64,000 bases of DNA from contig CATIUR010000004.1 of NCBI GenBank assembly GCA_949592205.1, positions 91,658,337-91,722,336 on the forward strand, given 5' to 3'. Positions 53,477-63,496 of this stretch are shown one piece after another; the first letter of the stretch is position 1, and each line of letters begins with the position of its first letter. A program made the translations under genes and the position numbers. Below the pieces are notes generated by a model. It saw nothing but the letters and a program-made list of their open reading frames with translations, did no database searches and was not told the DNA's origin. The stretch is from Helichrysum umbraculigerum. Its lineage: Eukaryota > Streptophyta > Magnoliopsida > Asterales > Asteraceae.

Positions 53477-54276
53477 GTTCAAAAATATCCGTATCCGAAT
53501 ATCCGAAAATTCGATCCGAAATTATTCGAAAATTCGGATACCCGAAATTTCGGATATCCGAATTTCGGATACCCGAATTTTCGGATTCGGATTCGGATAC
53601 CATTTTTCAAACATTTCGGATATTCGGATATCCGAATTATCCGAAAAAAATAATTAGTTTTATATAAACCTGTTTTTTATGGTCCCAAATTGCTAATGTG
53701 TGTGAACCAAACCCCCCATTCTTAAATAACCCTTGATTCACCTCTCGTTTTAACGGTACAAGGCAGATATATAAGTCTCCTTGGATTTCAAAATCACTGA
53801 ACTGTTGACTTCCTTGGAGTCTGAATCTCAATCGCGTCATAATACCACTAATTAGTCGTTATCTTTATTACTCATCGAAGTGTTTTATAGCTAAATATAT
53901 TACTCCGTATATGCTCATGTGTGCTGTAACCCGTAAGTATATTCTTTCAATTGAATATTATAGGATGTGAGTAGTGTTGCCAAGATTGATTATAAGTTTC
54001 AAATAAAATAATCCTATTCTAATCTCATGAATATCCCACTATATTTAGCACATGAATACAGAACCCAATATTTGTTTTTTTTTTGGAATAAGGCAGAACC
54101 CAATATTTGTTATGTAAGTCGATTATATGTATAGAATTATTGGCTAATGTTTGGTTTTTTTCTGGTTCTAATTTCTCAATCTTCATATCATTCTAAATCG
54201 CAGATTCTTGATCTCTTTTGTTTTCGGATATTTCGGATTATCCGGTATCCGTATCCGAAATTTCGGATATCCGAAC
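53477..54276. repeat. TATCCGAA/TTCGGATA palindromic repeats flanking about 575 bp
   Basis: At 53485-53645 and again at 54222-54276, units such as TATCCGAA, TTCGGATA and GGATATCC occur in both orientations. The left block opens with TAGGGGTGTTCAAAA, typical of hAT-like MITE ends. A 67-codon minus frame between the blocks (53840-53637) is unrecognised. Overall probably a transposon within the Helitron; ends not fixed. Confidence 0.5.
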
Positions 54277-54401
54277 CTTGTATCCAATTAGATGGCGATT
54301 GACCCACACATGTCAAGAGTTGCTAGATTTTTTAAAAACAAACATAAGTTCAAAACCATAGCGAATATTATATACATAGAAATAATTAACAATTACAAAC
54401 G

Positions 54402-54847
54402 AATTATTTATAGTTGCCAACAATATCACAAGAAAAAGAAAAGAAGACTTCAAAATGGGTGATGTGTTTATAAATGGGGTGGGCAAAATAGGTGGGTCAG
54501 ATTATGGGTAAAAATTGCACTTATAATAGGGGTCAAAATGGGTTAGAGCAACCAGCATGCAATTGTTTCATCTCCCTTCAATAAAGATTTCAGTTACTGC
54601 TCTTAAAGATTATGGGTCAGATTAACAGTTACATACAAATTATTTATAGTTGCCAACAATATCACAAGAAAAAGAAAAGAAGACTTCAAAATGGGTGATG
54701 TGTTTATAAATGGGGTGGGCAAAATAGGTGGGTCAGATTATGGGTAAAAATTGCACTTATAATAGGGGTCAAAATGGGTTAGAGCAACCAGCATGCAATT
54801 TTTTCATCTCCCTTCAATAAAGATTTCAATTACTGCTCTTAAAGATT
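54402..54847. repeat. 210-bp direct duplication
   Basis: 54402-54611 and 54638-54847 are nearly identical, with a 26-bp spacer. The unit includes GGTGGGCAAAATAGGTGGGTC and ends ACTGCTCTTAAAGATT. Confidence 0.9.
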
Positions 54848-55103
54848 CATGGAGTAACCACATACAACCGTTCCTAAGCTGTATATATAAGCTACATGTA
54901 ATGCTTTTAAAAGAGAAAAAATTCGCAACACGAGGTGCTCCATACAACTGCTTGTTGCAAACTTTTGGTTCCTCGTCATCCTTAAAATCTAAACAAAAAT
55001 AAAGAATTGCAATTCTAAATTGCAACCATCTATTAGTCAAAAATAGATTAAGAGTGATATCAAAAATTCACTTTCAAGAACCACAATAAACGGACCGATC
55101 ATG

Positions 55104-55104
<1 letters not shown>

Positions 55105-55137
<33 letters not shown>
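55105..55137. repeat. Poly-T tract (33 T)
   Basis: Uninterrupted run of T. On the minus strand it is a poly-A run just beyond the terminal exon-like segment, so it could be the mark of an inserted retroposed tail or simple slippage. Confidence 0.8.
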
Positions 55138-55301
55138 CCGACTACTTAACATAGCTAATAGATTTGAGAGGTACTTGTGAATTATGTAGCATGATGAAGA
55201 AAGGTTAAGGTAAACCACCTTTGTCAATGAGTCAGAAGACTCAAAACTTTGGATACCTGATATATATAATACAAAAGTGTCTACTTTATTTTGAAATCTA
55301 T

Positions 55302-55344
55302 TTATTCGTCATGACAGCCAGGAGCTTTTGGCTTTTCTGGTGAA
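55302..55344 (-). pseudogene. Terminal exon-like segment in the Helitron (source unknown)
   Basis: Acceptor TATATTGCAG then a frame SPEKPKAPGCHDE ending in TAA at 55304-55302, with AATAAA overlapping the stop and a second AATAAAG soon after. Looks like the last coding exon and polyadenylation region of a captured gene. Not recognised. Confidence 0.4.
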
Positions 55345-56284
55345 CTGCAATATATCAAAAGGCGAGCATTAGATAAACATTATGAATAAACTCTCATAAT
55401 ATAAATTTAGATTCAAAAGCAATACATAACTAAGTCAACCAATCATACTGGTATGAGTTTTGTTCTTCTATATAATTCAACTGAGATGGAAAAGAATATA
55501 GAAACAAAAACTAAAAGCAAATACGGAGTACAATGTTTTCTTACTTGAGGGTGTAATCGAATTGTAAGAAAACCATTTCTCCTACTTACTTTTACCATCA
55601 CGTCCTTTTTGGTTGACCTAATCATTATCAACAACGAATTTAGAAACAAAAAACTTATATTACTTTAAGAATTATCGATATTAGAACCATTACAATATAT
55701 TGGTATACAGAATTAGAAAAAATTCATCTCAAAGGACATGATTGCTAACAACTACTTTTAGCTCATTAAGCCTTTGCTTATGCCCTTAAAAGTTACTGCC
55801 CATATTCAACATCAAGAAACAAAGCTTCTGCATTAATCTCGCATCTCATCACATATTTATTTCATACTGATAATATGTAACTGAAAGAGTGAAAGGTGTT
55901 CCAAATATTGACCACTCTCTGACTTTAAGCCTCTTATGCTTTGTTAATATAAGAAATGGAAACATACTAAGATCATGTTTCTGATTAAATAAACTCTATG
56001 ATTGTAAGCCTACTTGCTTTGGTACTGTATTTAAACTTGGTACTGCATTTAAAATAAAAGCAAAATAATTAGTTAGACTACAACCCATAACAACTTGGTA
56101 TTTAAAAAAACCCATAAATATCTGCAAAAATAATACATGTCGCAATTTGTCGACCTTACCCTGACTTTGCTAGCTCCACCCTCAAATACCAGCCACAATG
56201 ATTAATTAAACACATAAAATTCATCATGTACTACTTTGTGAGCGAAATTGTCGAATGTGCTTAATTCATAAAGTCAATATTTAC

Positions 56285-56378
56285 CTGTTCCCAATCATAA
56301 ACTTGGAACTCTATAGCTTGTGTTTCTGGATGTTTAACGACCATATATACTTCCTCATTCCATTCTAGATTCAAATTC
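56285..56378 (-). pseudogene. Captured synaptotagmin C2-domain exon
   Basis: Acceptor TTATAG, 94 bases, donor CAG/GTAAAT. Encodes NLNLEWNEEVYMVVKHPETQ then AIEFQVYDWEQ, matching the C2-domain stretch of plant synaptotagmins (N-P-E-WNE, VVK.P.TQ, VYDWEQV). The reading frame of the exon is open and both splice signals are kept, but no neighbouring SYT exons are present. It lies one base from the end of the STICHEL fragment. Confidence 0.75.
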
Positions 56379-56379
56379 C

Positions 56380-56868
56380 TATAATTCACTTATGATGACA
56401 CTTATCAATGCGACGAACCCAAATATCATCCAATATGTTAGAATTACTACGGCCCGTATACTATTTCCGGTGATGACTTCTACATGTGAAACAGATGGGC
56501 TATTTCCATTCAAGATTTGCCTCATTGGTATGAGTGCATCTTCTGGGCTAGCTGACTGTCTATGATCAGGTTTAGTGGGGTACATAGGAGTAGACTTTTG
56601 GGGTGTATACTGAGAATCTGCCTTCTGTTTTTGGAAATAAATATCTAGCACACTATGCAGACTGTCATCATCAATTTTTCTTAAGCTTTGTCTTCTAATG
56701 CTTCCTGAAGGAGTAGGATCTGCTGACGGGACAGAGCCAAGATGTAAAAGTGTTACGGTTAACCATGTTGACCGTTCACCGGAAAGTCTTAATTGTTTCT
56801 CAGCCTCAGAAAGAAGTTTCAAAGCATGCTTTAATTTCTACAGTTCAGCTTCTGTCACTGGTGAACGG
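56380..56868 (-). pseudogene. Captured STICHEL (DNA polymerase III gamma/tau-like) exon fragment
   Basis: Encodes HALKLLSEAEKQLRLSGERS, TWLTVTLLHLGSVPSADPTP, a variable Ser/Lys/Pro-rich linker and, after a frame change, LDDIWVRRIDKCHHK. This is the order in STICHEL proteins, which control trichome branching. Breaks: a TAG within the EL-KLKHA helix near 56838, and a frameshift before LDDIW near 56430 that lets the open frame (56822-56379) run into a false hydrophobic tail. It stops abruptly at the synaptotagmin exon. No other STICHEL exons are seen. Confidence 0.8.
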
Positions 56869-57272
56869 TTTACAGCCATTAATATTAATAATTAGCAGAG
56901 CAGAAAAATGTGGATTGGCCATATATTAGATGTGGCAATTTCAACCCATTTAGCTTGAATGAAAACAGATCAAATGGGTATAGAGTCTGTTGAAGGGTAT
57001 ACTTAAAGCATTAATGTACAAACATCCTAAATCGACTCGCTAAATTGGCCAACTCTGAATGAGTTGAATACAACCAGATATCAGAGTATTCACACATGAA
57101 CATGTACCATCATAGTGATGAAATCAATGTCACCAGCTCTTTAAACAGTATCAGTCAGGATCAGTCCGGCTAAGGCATTTGTAAAGCAGCAATATATAGT
57201 TAAGCCTTTAACAGACAATTAACTCATAGCTACACATAAATCAATTAAATAAAGATAGTATGACAATATTAC

Positions 57273-57306
57273 CTTGCAGCCATTTGAAACCGTAGTCAGG
57301 ATCAGC
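57273..57306 (-). pseudogene. Unidentified captured exon-like segment
   Basis: Encodes ADPDYGFKWLQ before a clear donor CAAG/GTAATA (57273). The acceptor is probably TTAAAG at 57307, though the frame stays open upstream (LLVNLLK). Source gene not recognised. Confidence 0.35.
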
Positions 57307-58082
57307 CTTTAACAGATTCACAAGCAATAGAGAAAGTTAAGAATTCGGTGTAATATTGATGGTTAACTATCCACATACAATAAACCAAGAACCTGGAATA
57401 ACATCAACAATCTCTCACCATTTAATATAAACTAAGATTCTACAAATAATTCGACATTATTCATGTTTAACAAAAGGTAATACAACATGTACCTACGTTT
57501 ACAACACGAGAGTTAATAAAGATAGTATGACAATAGTACGACCATGTTTTAAACGTATTAAATGATTGAAACTTAGCTAACACAAAAATGGATCAAATTC
57601 ATCAGCCTTGTCAAATGGGTACAAGGTAGTCGAAGTGTTGGCAGATGCTTAAAACCTCCTCAATGGCTTAATAAGAAGAAAAATTACAACTATTGTTTTT
57701 ATAACCATCTTTACACATTTATTGTTATAGAATGTCACAAAAAGTGTTGATAGATCGGACCAACATGACTTGTTGGGACTCGATTTGATACATTACTCAA
57801 TTTGACCTGTTGCCCAGCATGACCATTTTGACACCTCTAGTAAGGGGTGCGACCGGGTTATGATAAAGTCACGTAAAACTTTATGGATATCAAAACTATT
57901 CGGTTTGGGTTTACTTGCTAACACTATTCTTGTTATCTTGTTGAATCTTACAAGTACTAAGGTAAAATAAAAGTGATCTTAATACTATTATATCTATACA
58001 TTAATGTTCCATTTTTTTCTAGAATAAAACAACTTTTGGGTTATATGTAATGGGCTACAATAATGAAAAGTGACTTACTTAC

Positions 58083-58137
58083 CTTGAGTTTTGTTGATTC
58101 TGATGTGCAATTGCTTTGTCTAGCTCCTGAATGTAGT
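58083..58137 (-). pseudogene. Unidentified captured exon-like segment
   Basis: Acceptor TTGATGCAG, 55 bases, donor CTCAAG/GTAAGT. Encodes YIQELDKAIAHQNQQNSR in the open frame. Helical, Gln-rich; source gene not recognised. Confidence 0.4.
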
Positions 58138-58876
58138 CTGCATCAAAGAAAAAATTCTACGAATCTAATGAACAGGAATAAAAACACCAAAATCAGAGTG
58201 CAATAGTTTTTACAGTTCAGGTTAATTTGAACTATTCGACTTATTTCTCTTTTTAGTGCATATGTTAAAGTTTTACTTGTTTGAGGTAACCTAAAAAAAA
58301 CCAATTGTAACTACATCGGCCAAAATCACCACCCTCAATTATATCAAAGATCAAACATTCACAACACCAACACCACCAAAAAGCTTTTGATGATCTCTAT
58401 GGCAGTTTCACCCGATCATAATCAGATGTGCTTAATTCAATTAATGGTCTCAACTGTAACAACATACTCAATAATAGTTAGGCACATATAAACAAATAGT
58501 TAAACGTGTGAAACACAACTATAATAGAGTACAAACATGTTCAAATCTTTGTTTTATGCCTTTCTTATCACCACCTCATCTATAATAATTGACTAATTGT
58601 ATCATCCTTCGATATGGTAACCTAAAGTTACACACCAATTCCAAGTTCTAACGTATATTGCATACTATTCGTGATTTAGTAAGAGCAGTGGTAGTAAATC
58701 ATGAAATTTTACCCTTTTGCTAGTTGCTAGCATATCCGACACCATTTTTCAAGGTTCATATAAAGGTCATCAGTACTTAGTAGTCACCTACAACGTTTTT
58801 GTGAAGAAAACTATTGCAATTCAGAATAAGGAAACAATTTATATATGAAAACTCAGGTCGGAGACAAACTTATTAC

Positions 58877-58956
58877 CTCTCCTATGGTCAGAGCCGCAAG
58901 GTCTTCTAATTCGACTTCCGATTCTCACCAAATCCAGGGGCCTTGATGGTACAAAT
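58877..58956 (-). pseudogene. Captured mitochondrial-type HSP60 (chaperonin-60) exon, frameshifted
   Basis: Acceptor GCTTCAG, 80 bases, donor GAGAG/GTAATA. Encodes ICTIKAPGFGENRKSN and then, one frame over, LEDLAALTIGEV. Together these are the KAPGFGENRKxNLxDLAxLTGGEV region of mitochondrial Cpn60. One base is missing between the two parts, giving a TAG, and one residue of the conserved TGGE is changed. Isolated exon, no other Cpn60 exons seen. Confidence 0.75.
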
Positions 58957-59109
58957 CTGAAGCAAACTGAAAATAGGTACTAAATAATGTAATGAAAAGA
59001 CAAAAGCAGAGGTAGCAATTTTAATTTATTTAATTGCAACTGGGTATATTCGGGTCACATTATATATCTCTATCTGGTATGTAGGTCACATTAGTTGGAC
59101 ATTGTATAT

Positions 59110-59110
59110 C

Positions 59111-59192
<82 letters not shown>
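59110..59192. repeat. (AT)n microsatellite
   Basis: About 40 AT units with one C interruption; the frames across it are artefacts. Confidence 0.95.
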
Positions 59193-59194
<2 letters not shown>

Positions 59195-59312
59195 AACAAC
59201 ATCATTACATTAATGTAAATGTTATCAAAACAGTGAGCCCAAGCAAGTTCCAGCAAAAAGCAATAACATATAGTGGAGGTTTGCACTTTCCGCTACTGTG
59301 ATGAAACATTAC

Positions 59313-59462
59313 CTTATGAAGATGAAAGTTTACTTTATCTACAACCAAAGTGTTATCGCTTGTCAAACCTGCATTACAAAACCTGGCACAAACAAACCAA
59401 TTAAGAGAAGATAATATCATCAGCCCCAAGGCTTGTATTACTTGTCTTGAAACCATTTCCAT
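59313..59462 (-). pseudogene. Unidentified captured exon-like segment(s)
   Basis: Acceptor TTAATAG at 59463 and donor CATAAG/GTAATG at 59313. One frame is open from MEMVSRQVIQALG through SDNTLVVDKVNFHLHK. In the first part another frame looks more protein-like (DGNGFKTSNTSLGADDIIFS). An internal CCAG/GTTTTG...GCAG may be a tiny intron. Source unknown. Confidence 0.35.
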
Positions 59463-60121
59463 CTATTAAGAAAAAATCACGATAGCAAATAAAAGAATCC
59501 CAGTAAGTACATGCCTCTGCTAGTCTGCTTCCACAAGCAGACATTCATCACAACATTCAACCTTTCAAATACAAATAAAGAAGAAAAGCCTAACCAAAAC
59601 AATTGAAGTTAAAATTAGCACTTAGAACCCATGTTGTTTAGGCCGAATTTTCCTATTAAAGAAAAGATTAATGTACTTTATGAAATATTTCAGAATAATG
59701 CTTTAGAGTCCTAAAGAGCAAAATTGGTTTTACCAGATGAATTTGGCTAATTGATCAATTCACCAAATACACTTCTTTTCATGAAGTCTTGATAGCATAC
59801 CATTTGTTTCAAGTGTAAATGATATCCCAAAACGTGTAAAACTTGTCATTCATGATCACCAATACAACACAATTATAAATATACACAAACAAATATAAAT
59901 AAATTCTCAATATTCAATTACATATTCCAATTGGCTCTGCATCTTTGTTTACCCAAAATTATTCAACTTTTTAACCTAAAATTCTCAAAATAAAATTACA
60001 CGTTCCAATTGCAATTATCAACAATCTTAAGTTCTTAACAACAGATTCGAAGGATGCTACTATTATGTAACAAATAACCTATAGAAAATTTCATAAAAAA
60101 ACAACTAACAAAGATCCGTAC

Positions 60122-60270
60122 CTTTGTTTTCACTTTCACTTTGGACTATCGCTTGTGAGGAGTGAATGGTTTGATCAATGAATTTTCGATTAGTAAGAAG
60201 GATGGCATCTGGAAGCGTGGGTTTTCCAGTTGATTGGGGTTTTGCTGTAGATTGTTGTATCGTACATTAG
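60122..60270 (-). pseudogene. First exon-like segment of the Helitron (source unknown)
   Basis: Donor AACAAAG/GTACGG at 60122. The best frame reads GKPTLPDAILLTNRKFIDQT then IHSSQAIVQSESENKG, but has no ATG in frame. Another frame has MPSFLLIENSL and stops early. Possibly a 5' UTR plus captured coding. Not recognised. Confidence 0.3.
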
Positions 60271-60586
60271 TTTTGCTTTTATTGTTTTTTTATGATTATT
60301 TATTATTATTATTATTATTACTAATCAAAAGAAAATACGGGCCACTTTTTCTTTTCTTTGATTAAATTAAATAATACTTGTAATATTTAAGAAGGGATAA
60401 CTAGGACTTTTAAAGATTACACATTTACTATTTAGGTTGTCATTTTTATTGGAGATTATCAATGGTTATAATTTAAAAGGGTTAATTAATGGAGGGTTGA
60501 GATTAGATTAGGATTGCCTAAATTAATAATGACAACCTAATATACACTCTATTATAATATATTAAAGAGATAGTAATGATAATAAT

Positions 60587-61445
60587 CTATCTATATTTAT
60601 AAAACAAAGAATTTTCTTTACTTTTTAGCTATGTCACCTCATCTCCTTACCATTTCTTAAAAGCATCCTAATTATGCTACATCATTAAATTTGTTTCCCT
60701 TATTATTCTTCAAAATTCCCAACATTCTCATATTAAAATATTTTAAAATTTTAAATTTCTAACAAACTACCGTCTTCTATTTTGTGAAGAATCCTAATTC
60801 AGTTTTATTAAACTTTCATTAAAATAGATCTTTATTTTTTTTTCATTACATTCAATATATAATGATTTTTTAATACATAAAATGTAAATTTATTTTCTTA
60901 TTGATATCTCATACATTGCAATAACTTAATATTATCATCATCAATTACAATGTTTCAAGGTAACTAAGATATATGAAATTGATTATTTTCTGTGCATTTT
61001 GGTATATGTTACTATTTAGTTTCAATAATAAATTTTCAACTTTCAACAATATTAATACAATTGGAAACTTAAGAAGCATATGATTAATTTTATTTTTTTA
61101 ATTACCTTGCATCGTAAAGGCTCAACAAATGTTTTAAACTTAAAATAATTTTGCAACTGGTGGTTGTTACTTTTATCATTCACACGTTTACAATATCAGT
61201 GTTACCGTGAAAAGAGGGAAGACACCCAAATTTCAAACGCTCTTAAGGAATGGATATACTACATCATACTGGATGTATCAAGTACTGAAAATATAAATTC
61301 AAGTCCATCCATTATAGTTTGATTTATGTTACTAATCATTTTCATTTCAATGATAATTGCATATTTTAATTAACAACATTAAACTTACAAATTATTATAA
61401 TTCTATATTATAAATAGTCGTGCATCGCGCGGGCTTAGTGCCTAG
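60587..61445 (+). mobile_element. Short non-autonomous Helitron
   Basis: 5' end TCTATCTATATTTATAAAA preceded by A. The 3' end has a stem CGTGC/GCGCG (one G-T pair) around 61410-61422, then GGCTTAGTGCCTAG followed by T. 859 bp, AT-rich, no coding. Its 5' end lies 15 bp from the 5' end of the larger Helitron, pointing the other way. Its 3' side abuts the end of the LINE. Confidence 0.6.
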
Positions 61446-61446
61446 T

Positions 61447-62893
61447 AATAATATATACTAGACGCCATACTCATCTACCTTAATTTGAACTCTCTATGAG
61501 TTCCTATCAGAGGTCATGCCCTCGGACAGGGTTAGCTCTTTGAGGTCGAGCTTCACTCTATCCTCCCATCTAAGTTTTGGTCTACCCCTCCTCCTTAGTC
61601 CATCAACCGAGATGGCTTCCACTCTCCTAATCGGTCCGGTGCCGTCAATGGTCTCCTCCTAATGTGTCCAAACCATCTAAGTCGCCCTTCTCTCAGCTTG
61701 TTTGTAATAGTCGCTACTTCTAACTTCTCCCTAAAAACTCCGTTCGGTATCCCGTCTAACAAGGTCTTCCCAAAAGTCCATCTCAACATCGTCATCTCTG
61801 CCACTTCCATCCTAGACGCTTGGGCCTTCATCATTGGCCAACATTATGACCCGTATAACATGGCTGGCCTAATTGCAAACCTATAAAATCTCCCTTTCAG
61901 CTTCAAGGGGATTTTCGGGTCGCACATGACACCGGTAGCTGCCCTCCACTTCAATCATCATATTCCTATACGGTGTGTTATGTCTTCGTTTATCCTACCT
62001 GACTTGTGTAGCACTGATCCTAAGTATCTAAAAGACTCCTTTAAGTGAAGAATATGGTCGCCAATGTGTATATCCTCTCCGTCGTCCCGTTCTCTCCCGT
62101 TCCTGTCGAAATCACAATGTAGATATTCCATTTTCTCTCTACTGATATGTAGGCCTGCGTCTTCCAAAACCTTTCTCCACTGCTCCAACCTGCTATTCAG
62201 GCCCTCTTTCTTTTTCGAGACAAGAACAACATTGTCGGCAAATATAATGCACCATGGAATGCTCTCTTTTAACTCACTCGATAGCTCATCTAGTATCAAG
62301 GCAAAAAGGAAAGGGCTAAGAGCCGAACCCTTGGTGTGTAAACCTACTTCAATTTGGAGATACTCTGTGTTACCTAATGGGGTCCGAACACATGTCTTCG
62401 CTCCCTCATACATATCCCTAAAACTTTTGATGTATCTCCCTGGTGCTCCTTTAACATCTAGAGTCTTCCAAATTAACGTGTGTGGTACTCGATCATAAGC
62501 CTTTTCTAGGTCTAGAAAAGCCATGTGCAAGTCTCTTTGTCTTTCTAGATATTTCTCCATAAGCCTTCTAATTAGGTGTATTGCTTCTGTCGAAAACCGT
62601 CCTGGCATAAAACCGAATTGGTTCTCAGACACCTTAGTCTCACATCGTAATCTTCTCTCAATAACTCTCTCCCATAGTTTCATAGTATGACTAAGTAGTT
62701 TTATGCCTCTATAGTTGCTACAACATTGCGCATCTCCCTTGTTCTTGTAGATCGGGATCACCTCACTGAGTCTCCATTCATCTGACATTTTAGCACTTCT
62801 AAATATCTCGTTGAAAAGAAATGTCAACCATTTCACTCCTTCGTCACCTAGGCACCTCCACACCTCTATAGGAATCTGATCCAGGCCTACTGC
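61447..62893 (-). pseudogene. RTE-type LINE: reverse transcriptase and C-terminal region, decayed
   Basis: Minus-strand open piece 62890-61958 carries reverse transcriptase motifs: GLDQIPIEVWRCLGDEGVKW, SEVIPIYKNKGDAQCCSNYR, NQFGFMPGRFSTEAIH, AFLDLEKAYDRVPHTLIWKT, SALSPFLFALILDELS, and FADN where FADD is expected. It continues with several stops: WRAATGVMCDPKIPLKLKG, MLRWTFGKTLLDGIPNGVF, GRLRWFGHIRRRP and finally MTSDRNS..VQIKVDE near 61480. This is the layout of plant RTE-clade LINEs, which copy themselves by target-primed reverse transcription. No endonuclease region is present. The altered catalytic Asp, the stops and the inverted 5' part all show a dead copy. Confidence 0.85.
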
Positions 62894-62894
62894 T

Positions 62895-63158
62895 AAAAGA
62901 GAAGCAAAAAAGGCAGTAGCGCAAGCAAAAGAAAAAGTGTATAAAGACTTGTATAGGAAATTGAATTCCAAAGAGGGGTAAATGATAACTATAAGATTGC
63001 TAAAACCAGGGAGAGAAGAAGAAGATTTTTAGGAAACATCAAATTTATCAAGGACGAGGGCGGACAAAGCATATTGAACGAGGTTGAAATTAGGAAAAGA
63101 TGGGCATAATATTTCACTTCTCTTTTTAACGAGAGTACAATGCATGGGCAAAGTAGGG
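62895..63158 (+). repeat. LINE inverted duplication, arm 1
   Basis: 264 bp of the LINE endonuclease-RT linker (EAKKAVAQAKEKVYKDLYRK in the plus frame), inverted relative to the RT part. It is the reverse complement of 63223-63487, with about eight differences. Confidence 0.9.
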
Positions 63159-63222
63159 AAGTAGAGAACACAAGGAGCAAACTGTTTCTGCACTAGGATT
63201 GGTCAGGAGGAAGTTAGGGTCG

Positions 63223-63487
63223 CCCTACTTTGCCCATGCATTGTACTCTCGGTAAATAGAGAAGTGAAATATTATGCCCATCTTTTCCTAATTTCAACCT
63301 CGTTTAATATGCTTTGTCCGTCCTCGTCCTTGATAAATTTGATGTTTCCTAAAAATCTTCTTTTTCTCTCCCTGGCTTTAGCAATCTTATAGTTATCATT
63401 TACGCCCTCTTTGGAATTCAATTTCCTATACAAGTCTTTATACACTTTTTCTTTTGCTTGCGCTACTGCCTTTTTTGCTTCTCTTTT
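63223..63487 (-). repeat. LINE inverted duplication, arm 2
   Basis: Same linker region in the same orientation as the RT part. The arms are separated by 64 bp (63159-63222) unlike either. Differences between arms (near 3%) argue against an assembly artefact. Confidence 0.9.
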
Positions 63488-63496
63488 GGCATCCTT

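Noticed and set aside
53465..53657. Two overlapping plus frames of about 60 codons with repeated RIRIP/FGYPNF-like residues
   Set aside because: Direct translation of the palindromic TATCCGAA repeats.
56379..56436. Apparent transmembrane tail (VILTYWMIFGFVALISVII) at the end of the STICHEL fragment
   Set aside because: The same bases in another frame give LDDIWVRRIDKCHHK, the expected STICHEL sequence, so the hydrophobic tail is a frameshift product.
59086..59301. Ile/Tyr repeat proteins on both strands
   Set aside because: Translation of the (AT)n microsatellite.
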